A stretch of DNA of 64,000 nt, taken from contig NZ_JABVXF010000021.1 of the NCBI RefSeq assembly GCF_013349995.1, positions 1-64,000 of the forward strand. Direction: 5' to 3'. The translations under genes were made by a program, and so were the position numbers. This DNA comes from Pseudoalteromonas sp. 0303 (GTDB taxonomy: Bacteria; Pseudomonadota; Gammaproteobacteria; Enterobacterales; Alteromonadaceae). The notes below the pieces were generated by a model. It was not told the origin of the DNA. It searched no databases and saw only the letters and a list, made by a program, of their open reading frames with translations. Position 1 is the stretch's first letter. Each line of letters begins with the position of its first letter. This document shows positions 17,559-28,212 of this stretch, piece after piece.

Positions 17559-20500
17559 TGTTATCTAAACTCGCTGAAGATGCGGCATCTTTTAATTTTA
17601 GTTGTGTCGACGACTGCGGCTGGCTTTGCGCGGCTTGCGGTAACGTCACTTCACGGCTCTTACGATCCACTTCTTTCACAACAGGGTCATTCATACTACC
17701 TGTTACTTTAAAGTTGATTTCTGAGATCACCCGCGCCGAATGAATCACTTTATCGATTGCCAGCGCTGCAAGACCACTTACCGGGTTAACCATCCATGCC
17801 ACAATAACAGGAATACTCGACGTCACCTGCGGTGCAACCGCTAGGTCGTAATCAATTTCAAAGGTGTTTAAGTTTGTATGGCCTTTGATCGTCAAATCGG
17901 CAGGCACACCATCAAGCTTGGTATCTTGGGTGTAAGCTATGCCCTTTTCTAGCTGCATGGTGCCTTGCATACTGTTATAGAAAAAGCCTTTCGAGAATAC
18001 ATCTCTAAAATCCAGTTTCAGCTTACGCACTAACGAATCTAAACTCAGTAAAGAGAATACTCGCGCACCACCATCACTTATTTCTGCAAGGTGCCCTTCA
18101 CCTAAACGCCAATCTAATTCACCAGCTAAACTTGGTACATCAAAGCTATAAGGTGCGCCTTGCCATGCAAGATCAAACTTAATATTGGCATCAGAGTCTT
18201 TTACTGTGGTGGTGATATCAAACTCATCAAATAACTCGCCAATGTCGTCACTTTGTAAGTTACCGCTAAAACGTGTTTGCCCATCAGCAAATTGCCCTTT
18301 ACCACGTAATACGTGATCGCCTTTGTCGATGACCAGCTCAGTGAACAAGAGTTTATCGTTCTCCCCAACTAAGCTGCTTTTAATTTTATCGAGCTGATAC
18401 TCAGCCACTTTACAATCTTCACAGTTAAACTCGATGGCTGGGACTCGGGTTAACCAGCTTAAATCTTCTGGTTCTGAGTCTTGCTCTGCTTGCTCTGCTT
18501 GCTCTGCGACTTCGTTAAAATTAATACGCAGGTAGTCAGTAAAAATTTGAATTGGTCTGCGTGTTTCACCGGTTGGAATAAGCGCGTCGGCACGTAACTC
18601 TTTAGCATTTAGCTTTAACTCTAAGTCTGATTGTTTTGGCGCTAAGCGAAATTCAAAATCATTAAAGTCGATATTGTGTAGTGCCAGTTTATTAAATTTA
18701 CCCGTTACGTTATTGAACGCAGGCATCACACTTGGTGTATCAGACTTAACTTTGGTAAGCGCAATAATCTGATCAATTAGGCCAAACCAAGGCACTATTT
18801 CGGTTTCTGGTAAATCGATAGATACCGCAAAACCTTCACGATTAAGCCCTAAATCTTGCGCACCTAAAATTAAATGGGCGTTACTAAATTTCTTTTCGCC
18901 GTTATCTAAAATCGCATTAAAGAATAACTGCTCATCGATATTCGCGGTGATCAAATTAGAGATATGGTCACCCTGCACGACCGCAGTTAATGGCCATTTC
19001 TGCTCTGCGCTTTTGTTATAAGGTGCAGGCAGCTGGCTAGTCACACCGATTAAATTACCACTCACATCGGCGCGGTAATTAAAGTCATTCGGTAAAAAGT
19101 TAAGCGACACATTAATATCGACATTGCTTTGACCGCTTAAATAACCGGCCAATAAACCATGGGCTTGTTCAATCAAAGGTTCAGCTTCAAGGGCCAGCTT
19201 TATCGCAATTTCGGCGCGATAGGTATCAGCCACATTTTCACTGTTGTAGTTGGCAGTAAGTGGCATGCCCATCCAATCTGCTTTGGCATTTTTTAAGTCG
19301 ATTTTATCGTTATTAAACTTAACTATGCCGGTCATGTGATTAAGAGTGATACCTGGCTGTGCAAGGTAAACCGGAATATTAGCCAATTCAACTTCACCTA
19401 TCGCATCAACATGACCCGAACGTAAATTAACTAACAACTCAATATCGGCCGTTGCTTCGCCTTGTGGTTGCACAGCTTCAAAAACACTCGCCAAAGGCTT
19501 GGCAAGCGGAGTCGCTGTAAAGAACGGGTTAAGCTTGTCGCCATGGGCACGTTTATTAATGGCAACTTTTAGGATTTCTGCATTCATTAAATCAGCAATA
19601 CTGACATGAACACCCTCCCCCAAAGCGAGGTTAACCAGTTTGCCCGACTTACTATAGATATCCATGCGTTCATTTTCGAAATGTAAAATGACGTTGGCAT
19701 CTTCAACTTCAGGCCAGCTTGGTGAAAACTTATATTTAGCGTTTTCAACATTCGCTAACACTTCAAATTGACCTTGCTGCTCTTTAAACGGGAAACCTTT
19801 AAATGGCCCCGAGAACAGCACTTGAGCTTTATTAACTTCACCGCCCTTAATTGCGCCATTAAGGTAATTAACCAGCTTTTCGCTCATTACAGGTAACGGG
19901 AAATAATGCCCAGCGACATTGGCATCAGGGGCATAGGCTTCAGCATATAAATCTAACCGCGGTTCATCGGTCAGGCTTAGCATCATCTCTGCAGCCACAG
20001 TTACTTCGTCGTTATCAAGCCAGATATTATCGCTACTAATGCGCCAGCCATCATCGTAATGGTGAAGGTCGAGCTCTACATTTAATTGGTTATAGGCAAT
20101 ATCTTGGCTAAAGCTGCCGTTCGTTAGCAGTTGATTGTTCTCGCCATATAGCTGAATTCGCCCAGCTGATTGATTAATTAAGCCATCAACACGAATCGCC
20201 TGACCGCCAGGAATGCCCTGCAGCGACAGCCAATTAATTTGTTCGCCCTGAAACCAAAGTTGCCAGTTATCTTGCTGACCTAACTCAAGATAGGCATCAC
20301 TTAACTGACCATTGGGTTGACGCGCTAAAAACGGGGCAAGTACTTCAAAGTTACTTAACTGCGATAACTTTGCCAGCAATGCAAAATCAAATTGCTTTAA
20401 CCAAATTTGGCTTTTATCGCCAAGTTGAGCTTCAAACTGTAAGGTTGGCCATTGTTTTAAGTCACTTTCAAAGGTGAGTCCGGTGCTTTTTAAGCGCCAG

Positions 20501-21414
20501 CCATTTTGCTTTGGAAATAAATGAAAACCACCTTCACTTAAACTAATTTGGTGCGCTTCTTGGTTTTGTTGCCAGTTAATGAAACTCGGTAGCCACTGCA
20601 CTTTTACATCGCTGATCAGACCTTTTTCAAGACTAAACCAGGTTTGTAAATTAATGTCGGAATTAAGCTGCTGCTTGTCGGTATTAATATATTGCGCCAG
20701 CCACTTAGATACATCAACGTTCGCTGCTTGCACATAGATATCGCCAGCCATGGTTTCGAGGGTCGAACCATTCAGCGCCATGCGGGCGTCAAAACTACCA
20801 ACAGAAATTCCCGGTAAGGCTAACGTACCTGAACCTTGATGTTGCTCAGGGGTATTTTGCCAGACAATGTTTTCAAGGATCAGCTTGCGCTCTTTACCAT
20901 CATTGAGGGTAAAATTGAGGCTACTGTCTTGCACCGCAAAGTGGCCCGTTTCACCAAGGAATAAGCCTTCAATTAGTTCTTTTTGCTCAAAGTTGCTGGT
21001 TTGCTGGTTATTCCCCAAATCAAGCATAGTGGGTAAATCAACATCAGCATGAAAGCCATTGATCACAAAATAGTTCGATTTAAGCTGACGAGTTTTTACT
21101 GACTCCCATAAATTAACTTCAAGGCTCGCTTTATCGATGGTGAGTGCAATCGGTGAGGTTTGGTTATCTTCAAAAGAAATATCTTCGATGACTAAGGCAG
21201 GGCCTTGGCCATGCCAACTGGCTGAGATTGAGCCTATTGCTAAATTTACATCAAAGCGTTCATACAAAAACGCTTCAATGTCATCTTTATAATCATTTGC
21301 GTATGGCAGTGAATACTTTACCACAGAGACAATAACGGCCAGCAGTACGAGAGTAATAGCAAATACTTGCCATAACTTACGTAAACAATAAAAGCAGACC
21401 GTTTTTGCCTTCAT
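17548..21414 (-). CDS. yhdP: YhdP, AsmA-like intermembrane lipid transport protein
   Basis: 1288 aa, one of the largest proteins here. A single membrane anchor lies at about 12-34 (LWQVFAITLVLLAVIVSVV), followed by a very long beta-strand-rich periplasmic region of the DUF3971/AsmA type. YhdP, TamB and YdbH are the three AsmA-like proteins that carry phospholipid to the outer membrane in E. coli. The C-terminal part (VAWMVNPVSGLAALAIDKV) is the conserved end of the family. It sits between rng and nit with overlaps on both sides (TAATG with rng), as part of the mre operon. Confidence 0.94.
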   Translation of the reverse strand: MKAKTVCFYCLRKLWQVFAITLVLLAVIVSVVKYSLPYANDYKDDIEAFLYERFDVNLAIGSISASWHGQGPALVIEDISFEDNQTSPIALTIDKASLEVNLWESVKTRQLKSNYFVINGFHADVDLPTMLDLGNNQQTSNFEQKELIEGLFLGETGHFAVQDSSLNFTLNDGKERKLILENIVWQNTPEQHQGSGTLALPGISVGSFDARMALNGSTLETMAGDIYVQAANVDVSKWLAQYINTDKQQLNSDINLQTWFSLEKGLISDVKVQWLPSFINWQQNQEAHQISLSEGGFHLFPKQNGWRLKSTGLTFESDLKQWPTLQFEAQLGDKSQIWLKQFDFALLAKLSQLSNFEVLAPFLARQPNGQLSDAYLELGQQDNWQLWFQGEQINWLSLQGIPGGQAIRVDGLINQSAGRIQLYGENNQLLTNGSFSQDIAYNQLNVELDLHHYDDGWRISSDNIWLDNDEVTVAAEMMLSLTDEPRLDLYAEAYAPDANVAGHYFPLPVMSEKLVNYLNGAIKGGEVNKAQVLFSGPFKGFPFKEQQGQFEVLANVENAKYKFSPSWPEVEDANVILHFENERMDIYSKSGKLVNLALGEGVHVSIADLMNAEILKVAINKRAHGDKLNPFFTATPLAKPLASVFEAVQPQGEATADIELLVNLRSGHVDAIGEVELANIPVYLAQPGITLNHMTGIVKFNNDKIDLKNAKADWMGMPLTANYNSENVADTYRAEIAIKLALEAEPLIEQAHGLLAGYLSGQSNVDINVSLNFLPNDFNYRADVSGNLIGVTSQLPAPYNKSAEQKWPLTAVVQGDHISNLITANIDEQLFFNAILDNGEKKFSNAHLILGAQDLGLNREGFAVSIDLPETEIVPWFGLIDQIIALTKVKSDTPSVMPAFNNVTGKFNKLALHNIDFNDFEFRLAPKQSDLELKLNAKELRADALIPTGETRRPIQIFTDYLRINFNEVAEQAEQAEQDSEPEDLSWLTRVPAIEFNCEDCKVAEYQLDKIKSSLVGENDKLLFTELVIDKGDHVLRGKGQFADGQTRFSGNLQSDDIGELFDEFDITTTVKDSDANIKFDLAWQGAPYSFDVPSLAGELDWRLGEGHLAEISDGGARVFSLLSLDSLVRKLKLDFRDVFSKGFFYNSMQGTMQLEKGIAYTQDTKLDGVPADLTIKGHTNLNTFEIDYDLAVAPQVTSSIPVIVAWMVNPVSGLAALAIDKVIHSARVISEINFKVTGSMNDPVVKEVDRKSREVTLPQAAQSQPQSSTQLKLKDAASSASLDNNEG

Positions 21415-22886
21415 TACATCATTACCACATCAAACTGTTCTTGGTTATATAAACTCTCTGTTTGAATACTGACTTGCTTACCGATAAATAGTTCCAGCTC
21501 AGCAAGGTTGTGATACTCATCGTTGATCAATGCTTCGCTTACCGAAGGAGCTGCGTAAACCATAAACTTATCAGCTGCATAAGCACGGTTTACCCTAACA
21601 ATTTCACGCAATATTTCGTAGCAAACCGTTTCTACTGTTTTTTGCGAGCCGCGCCCTGAACACGCAGGACACACATCACAAAGAATGTGCTCTAAGCTTT
21701 CGCGGGTCCGTTTGCGGGTCATCTCTACTAAGCCTAGTGCAGATAAGCCGTTTATGTTGGCTTTTGCACGATCTTTTGCAAGCGCAGACTCAAGTGAATG
21801 CAATACTCGACGTTTGTGCTCATCACTAACCATATCGATAAAGTCGATGATAATGATGCCGCCTAAATTACGTAAACGTAGCTGACGAGCAATTGCTGAG
21901 GTCGCTTCGATATTAGTATTAAAAATGGTTTCTTCTAGGTTACGATGGCCAACAAACGCACCGGTATTTACATCAACGGTTGTCATCGCTTCGGTTTGGT
22001 CGATAATTAAATAACCACCCGATTTAAGCTCAACTTTACGATGCAGCGCTTTTTGGATCTCGGTTTCAACATCGAATAAATCGAAAATAGGTCGCTCACC
22101 CGGGTAGTATTCTAGTGCTCCCGATAACAGCGGCACAAATTCTTCAGTAAACTCTTTAAGCTCTTGATAGGTTAATTTTGAGTCAACACGAATACGCTCC
22201 ATGTCTTCACCTACGTAGTCACGTAGAGTTCGAAACGCCAGTGTTAAATCTTCATGCAAGATACTTTCTTTACTGGTTTTTTTGCGCTTAGTGACGATTT
22301 TTTGCCAGAGTTTTTTTAAGAATTCCGCATCATGACGTAGCTCAGCTTCCGATGCCCCTTCTGCTGCAGTACGAACAATAAAGCTGCCGTCATCATCACC
22401 ATATTCGGCAACAATTTTCTTTAAACGCGAACGTTCTTCTTCGGTTTCAATACGCTGGCTTACACCTACGTGTGTTGCATCTGGCATAAACACTAAATAA
22501 CGAGAAGGAATAGTGATATCAGTTGTTAAGCGTGCGCCCTTGGTTCCTAGCGGGTCTTTAACCACTTGCACCATGATATGTTGACCTTGGCGCACAAGCT
22601 CACGAATATCTTGTACTTTTTTGATTGGCTGCTCATCAACGCCTTCTACAATTGAGGCACTGTTTACAATGTCTGATGCATGTAAAAAAGCGGCTTTCTC
22701 TAAGCCAATATCGACAAACGCAGCCTGCATACCCGGTAATACTCGGCTGATTTTACCTAAGTAAATATTGCCCACAATCCCAAGGTTGCCAATTCGCTCT
22801 AGTTGGATTTCTTGCAGTACGCCATTTTCGATAAGCGCAACGCGACTTTCGCTCGGTGTAACGTTGATCAGTAATTCGGTGCTCAT
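21414..22886 (-). CDS. rng: Ribonuclease G
   Basis: 490 aa endoribonuclease of the RNase E/G family; matures the 5' end of 16S rRNA and decays some mRNAs. The S1 domain lies at about 38-130 (GNIYLGKISRVLPGMQAAFVD), the catalytic metal aspartates are in VDVNTGAFVG and IIIDFIDM, and the zinc-link is CPACSGRG near residue 410. There is no C-terminal scaffold as in RNase E, and the length is right for RNase G. It follows yhdE after one base and shares its last base with the yhdP start. Confidence 0.96.
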   Translation of the reverse strand: MSTELLINVTPSESRVALIENGVLQEIQLERIGNLGIVGNIYLGKISRVLPGMQAAFVDIGLEKAAFLHASDIVNSASIVEGVDEQPIKKVQDIRELVRQGQHIMVQVVKDPLGTKGARLTTDITIPSRYLVFMPDATHVGVSQRIETEEERSRLKKIVAEYGDDDGSFIVRTAAEGASEAELRHDAEFLKKLWQKIVTKRKKTSKESILHEDLTLAFRTLRDYVGEDMERIRVDSKLTYQELKEFTEEFVPLLSGALEYYPGERPIFDLFDVETEIQKALHRKVELKSGGYLIIDQTEAMTTVDVNTGAFVGHRNLEETIFNTNIEATSAIARQLRLRNLGGIIIIDFIDMVSDEHKRRVLHSLESALAKDRAKANINGLSALGLVEMTRKRTRESLEHILCDVCPACSGRGSQKTVETVCYEILREIVRVNRAYAADKFMVYAAPSVSEALINDEYHNLAELELFIGKQVSIQTESLYNQEQFDVVMM

Positions 22887-22887
22887 G

Positions 22888-23457
22888 TTACCCTCTTAAA
22901 AATTCGTTTAATAACTGCTCTGTCTCATATAAAGGTAAGCCGACAACCGCAAAATAGCTACCCGAAAGGTGACTAACAAAGCGACCACCTAAGCCTTGAA
23001 TGCCATAACCACCGGCTTTATCTTGCGGCTCTCCACTATGCCAGTAAGCATCAATTTCAGCATCGCTGAGCGGTTTAAATGTAACATCGGTGACAACAAG
23101 GCAGCTTTTTACTTGCTCACTATCAGCAATTGCCACAGCCGTCATCACTTGATGAGTACGGCCAGATAAGCGCTTCATGGTAGCGGTAAAATCAGCTTGG
23201 TCTAGCGGCTTACCAAGTGCGGTATCATCAATGACAACCACAGTATCGCTGCCAAGTACTGGGCGGTCAGTGTAACCCATAGCAACGCCTGATTGTGCCT
23301 TAAGTCTGGCAAGACGCTCTACATAGTCGCGCGGGGCTTCGTTTGGGAATTGGCTTTCATCTGCATCAACGCTAAATTGAGAAAACTCAACGCCAAGTTG
23401 GCTGAGCAACTCTTTTCGACGCGGTGATGCAGACGCCAAATAAATTGCGGTTTGCAT
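22888..23457 (-). CDS. yhdE: Maf-type nucleotide pyrophosphatase YhdE (dTTP/UTP)
   Basis: 189 aa. Maf proteins hydrolyse non-canonical or pyrimidine nucleoside triphosphates and are linked to septum formation. The signature SASPRRKELL is at the N-terminus, with GSDTVV, GRTHQVMTA and the KAGGYGIQG region typical of the YhdE (dTTPase/UTPase) subgroup. It is translationally coupled to mreD (TAATG). The position mreD-yhdE-rng is conserved in gammaproteobacteria. Confidence 0.94.
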   Translation of the reverse strand: MQTAIYLASASPRRKELLSQLGVEFSQFSVDADESQFPNEAPRDYVERLARLKAQSGVAMGYTDRPVLGSDTVVVIDDTALGKPLDQADFTATMKRLSGRTHQVMTAVAIADSEQVKSCLVVTDVTFKPLSDAEIDAYWHSGEPQDKAGGYGIQGLGGRFVSHLSGSYFAVVGLPLYETEQLLNEFLRG

Positions 23458-23936
23458 TATCTAATCCTGAAATGACGGCGATATTTACGCAAAATTAAGA
23501 ATATCCACCACCAACAAAGCATGCCGGTTAGTACTGGCCACATATAATGCGGGCTAAAATAAACGCCCATTAAAAAGTGGTTAAGCCAAAACTGCATGAG
23601 GTGGTAAAGCGTTAAAAACAAAGCAATTAAAATGCTTTGCTGCCATAAAGAAAAGTTTCTAATTTTTTGGAAGTTACTTGCTGTGATAAATATACACACC
23701 GAGTAAGTCAGTGAGTTCACACCGAGTGGCGAGCCTGATGCAAGGTCCATTAATAAACCAACGACCCAAGCTGTGCCAATATTTAAACGGTGTGGCACCG
23801 CTAACGACCAATACATTAATACCATTAACACCCAGTCTGGGCGGTATGGTTCAAACGAAATCGGCAACGGCATTAATGCCATTACCAATGCAAAGAAGAT
23901 ACTGATAGCAATCAGCAAAAAGTGACGACTATTCAT
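23457..23936 (-). CDS. mreD: Rod shape-determining protein MreD
   Basis: 159 aa inner-membrane protein with about five membrane helices; works with MreC, MreB, RodA and PBP2 in lateral wall growth. The chosen ATG at 23936 (MNSRHFLL) overlaps the end of mreC by 8 bases and has GGAG nine bases upstream. The frame is open further upstream to 24044, but those 36 residues overlap mreC heavily and do not fit the family. The motif DWVLMVLMYWSLAVPHR and LMDLASGSPLGVNSL are typical. Confidence 0.93.
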   Translation of the reverse strand: MNSRHFLLIAISIFFALVMALMPLPISFEPYRPDWVLMVLMYWSLAVPHRLNIGTAWVVGLLMDLASGSPLGVNSLTYSVCIFITASNFQKIRNFSLWQQSILIALFLTLYHLMQFWLNHFLMGVYFSPHYMWPVLTGMLCWWWIFLILRKYRRHFRIR

Positions 23937-24770
23937 TGCTGATGCTCTCCTGCTGATTACGCCACAGCACAACCAATAAGCGAATACGGTCAAGTTGCGC
24001 AATTGGCTCAGCATAAACCTGCGCAAAAGGACGCCCTTCATCACGATTAATTTCGGTCACCACTGCAACCGGATAACCTTCAGGGAAAGTGCCACCTAGG
24101 CCAGACGTAACCAAGATATCGCCAATGCGAACATCAAGGCTATGTGGTACATGCGAAAGTTTTACCACGTTGATTTTGCCAATCCCCTCAACCACGGTAC
24201 GCACATCGTTACGTAAAATACGCACAGGTGTTGCGTGGGTTGTATCAGTCATCAGTAGTACGCGCGAAGTAGTTGAACCCACTTGAGTGATTTGCCCCAC
24301 TACACCCATTTCGTCAATCACAGCTTGGCCTTCGCTTAGGCCATCCGTTGTACCTCGGTTAATAACCACTTGGTGGCTATACGGGTTTGAGTGAACAGAG
24401 AGGACTTGTGCAATAATTTTACGATTTGATTGCTTAGCCGATGAACCTAACAAGGCGCGTAACTTATCGTTTTCACGAGATAAAAATTGCAGTTGTTGTA
24501 GTTGTTCGCTTTGTAGTAACTGCTTCTTTTTAAGTGCTTCGTTTTCAGTTAAAAGCTGTTCGCGGGTATGGAGGTTCTTCGCGCCAATACTAAATAGCTC
24601 ATAGGGCAAGTTGGCAAGGTAAATAAGTGGGCTAACTAAAGTGTTTAGGCTGGTGCGGATTGTTGTACCACCTTGAGTGTAGCGATCGCCCACTATCAGC
24701 ACGACACTCAAAAGCACTGCGACAAAAAGTCGCAGTTGCAAAGAGATGGTACGACCAAAAAGTAACTTCA

Positions 24771-24771
<1 letters not shown>
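23929..24771 (-). CDS. mreC: Rod shape-determining protein MreC
   Basis: 280 aa. One membrane segment near residues 12-28, a coiled coil at about 66-100 (REQLLTENEALKKKQLL), then the two beta domains that form MreC filaments in the periplasm. The conserved INRGTTDGLSEGQAVI and VTSGLGGTFPEGYPV are present. It starts at ATG 24771 within the mreB stop codon (TAATG), so it is translated after mreB by coupling. Confidence 0.95.
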
Positions 24772-25871
<1,100 letters not shown>

Positions 25872-25910
25872 CTAATCATGAGAAAGCGCAACTGCTTTAA
25901 TTAAAATGCT

Positions 25911-25940
25911 AAAAAAGGAAGCATCCATTGCTTCCTTTTT
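25911..25940 (-). terminator. Terminator of the PEGA/FGE-sulfatase-like gene
   Basis: On the minus strand AAAAAGGAAGC, loop AATGGAT, GCTTCCTTTTTT. It is 6 bases after the stop codon at 25947 and protects mreB from read-through. Confidence 0.9.
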
Positions 25941-25946
25941 AAATTC

Positions 25947-27974
25947 TTATCGTTCGCGTACTAAACGGAAACCGATATAGTTTGCACGAAAATCTGGCGC
26001 TAAGATTAAGCGCGTTGATACGCGTGCTAGGCTAGGAGCAAAATTCCATGCACCGCCTCGAACAGCCACATCAGACTGTCCTGACTTTTTGTTTGTCCAT
26101 TCCCACACATTACCTACTGTATCGTATAGGCCAAATGCGTTAGGAGAAAACGACCCTGTTGGTGCAGCGCTCTTGTTTGACCATTCGCTACCACACCAGC
26201 CACAGTTCGCTAAATTTTTACCAATTTCGTTACCCCAAGGGTATTCAGTTTCTTTACCTGCACGTGCAGCGTATTCCCACTCAACCTCATTTGGTAAACG
26301 AAACAGCTGGCCTGTTTGACCCGATAACCAATCAGCATACGCTTTGGCATCGTTATAAGTTAAACAAACCGCCGGAAAATCACTTTCTTGATCAAAGCCT
26401 GGGTTGCGCCAGTTTAAGGTTGCTTCCCACACTGGTTCGCCATTTAAGTAATACGCACAGCCGCGATCTTTTTCTGCTTCTGTTTTATAGCCGGTATTCG
26501 CAACGAATTGCTCATACTCACCAACGCTTACTTCTTTGCTTTGCATTGCAAATGAGTTAGCAATGGTTTTTTCTACCACTGGGCGTTCATTCGCTAACCC
26601 ATTGCCGTTAATGTCACCCATCTTAAATTTACCAGCGGGAATAACTACAATGCTGGCAGAACTGGTTTTATTAACAATACTTGCAACAGGTGCTGTTACA
26701 GGTTGCTCTGGTGCCGCAGTCACTTCAGCAACAACAGGCTCTGGCACTTTAACTAGGTTTGCATTAATGGTTTGTGCTTTACGCAGATCAATTCGCGCTT
26801 TATAGCTTTTGTAGCCACGTTTGCGAATTTCAATATCATGAAAACCTTTTGGTAATGATGTCGTTAACCTAGTTGCACCATAGCTAACACCATCAATAAA
26901 CACTTCGTCGTCATAAACATTTGAACGCAGTGTTAATTCAACCATTTTAGATTTTTTTAGATCAGGTAATGGTTCAACCTTTATTGGCTTTTTTACAGAA
27001 TAATCGCTTACTGGTTGCTCACTCATACGTGAAACCGATACCACCTGCCCATTATCCTGAGAGTCACTGAATGTTAACTGACTATCTGAATAGGTAGTGC
27101 CGTAGCTTGGCTGAAAGTTACCAGCCAGTGGCGTGCCATAGTCAGCACAAAAACGATTATCTAAATTAAGTAGGCTACATAAACGGCTGCTGTTTACATC
27201 ACCGCGCATCGTCACACTTAAGTTAACGTTATAGTTACCTTGGCCACTGAACGCGCTGTTCACGACATGGCTACTTAAAATCTTAACTTGTGCACCGGCA
27301 AGGTTACGTTTTGGCTCAACTAAACGCTCTTCAGTTAAGTTAGCAAAAATCTGGTCTACAAAACGTTTAGTGGCTTTTTGTAAGCCCATTTGTTGGCCAC
27401 GTTGTTCACAGGCAGCAAGTGTTTCGGTGCGCTTACAGTTAATCGTGTGATTAACCTCTAATGTGCCTTCCCGAGTGAATTCGTTACGTAAACGCTCAAC
27501 ACGTGCCGTTGCTAACTGCTCTTTTAAACTTTCTAAGGTGTTTAACTGGGTGTGCTTTGATACACGAATTTGCTCAATGTCTTTTCTATGTGAAGCAATT
27601 GCCGCCAATTGCATCGAAATATCATCTTTGTTTTGTTTGTGATCAACCACAGCTTTTTGATAGCGCGACTGCGCATTGCTGATATCAAGAGTTGGGTCAT
27701 CAATAAGTCGGCGGTACATCTCGTTCATTGCATCTAGCGCTTGGTTTTTTTCTTTATCTAGCTCAGTTGAGCGGGCGCGCAATAATTCGAGTTGTTTTTG
27801 TAACTGACTTTCTTCTTTTAGGTGTTTTTCGAGGATTAAGGTCGAGTTATCGTATTCGGCTTGTTTTTTACTGATCTCTGATTCAATGCCAGTTACCGTA
27901 GCAGTATCTTGTGCAAATGCACTAGTTGCTAGCAAACTAACTGAAATTAACAGAGATAAAGGAGCAATTCGCAT
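25947..27974 (-). CDS. Exported coiled-coil, PEGA and formylglycine-generating-enzyme-like domain protein
   Basis: 675 aa. A signal peptide spans about 1-21 (LLATSAFA cleavage). A coiled coil covers about 30-170. A middle domain has paired cysteines (NCKRTETLAACEQ; LCSLLNLDNRFC). A PEGA motif follows at about 345-400 (DEVFIDGVSYGATRL). The C-terminal 230 residues are an FGE-sulfatase (SUMF1-like) domain with IPAGKFKMGD, RLPNEVEWEYAAR and AVRGGAWNF. The conserved end GFRLVRE is present. True sulfatase-modifying enzymes use a Cys pair; here NCGWCG lies near the end, so activity is possible but unproven. The ATG at 27974 is preferred over ATG 27983 and TTG 27989, since GGGA precedes it properly. 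Confidence 0.85.
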   Translation of the reverse strand: MRIAPLSLLISVSLLATSAFAQDTATVTGIESEISKKQAEYDNSTLILEKHLKEESQLQKQLELLRARSTELDKEKNQALDAMNEMYRRLIDDPTLDISNAQSRYQKAVVDHKQNKDDISMQLAAIASHRKDIEQIRVSKHTQLNTLESLKEQLATARVERLRNEFTREGTLEVNHTINCKRTETLAACEQRGQQMGLQKATKRFVDQIFANLTEERLVEPKRNLAGAQVKILSSHVVNSAFSGQGNYNVNLSVTMRGDVNSSRLCSLLNLDNRFCADYGTPLAGNFQPSYGTTYSDSQLTFSDSQDNGQVVSVSRMSEQPVSDYSVKKPIKVEPLPDLKKSKMVELTLRSNVYDDEVFIDGVSYGATRLTTSLPKGFHDIEIRKRGYKSYKARIDLRKAQTINANLVKVPEPVVAEVTAAPEQPVTAPVASIVNKTSSASIVVIPAGKFKMGDINGNGLANERPVVEKTIANSFAMQSKEVSVGEYEQFVANTGYKTEAEKDRGCAYYLNGEPVWEATLNWRNPGFDQESDFPAVCLTYNDAKAYADWLSGQTGQLFRLPNEVEWEYAARAGKETEYPWGNEIGKNLANCGWCGSEWSNKSAAPTGSFSPNAFGLYDTVGNVWEWTNKKSGQSDVAVRGGAWNFAPSLARVSTRLILAPDFRANYIGFRLVRER

Positions 27975-28212
27975 ATATTCCATTCCCAAAAAGCGGCAAT
28001 TATTTGGTCATTATTATTTTTTTATAATTAAACTCTTATGCTATGTACTTGCAAGGCAAAACACAAGCTTTGTTCAATTATTATCTGAGTTTACATCTAT
28101 TACCTTAGTTGATGCCAGTAAATAACAAAATCATTTGAGTTTAATTGACTAATTTCTATCTGTAAGACGACTTTGCTACAATAAGACGTGTTTTTTTACG
28201 AAAATTAATGCC

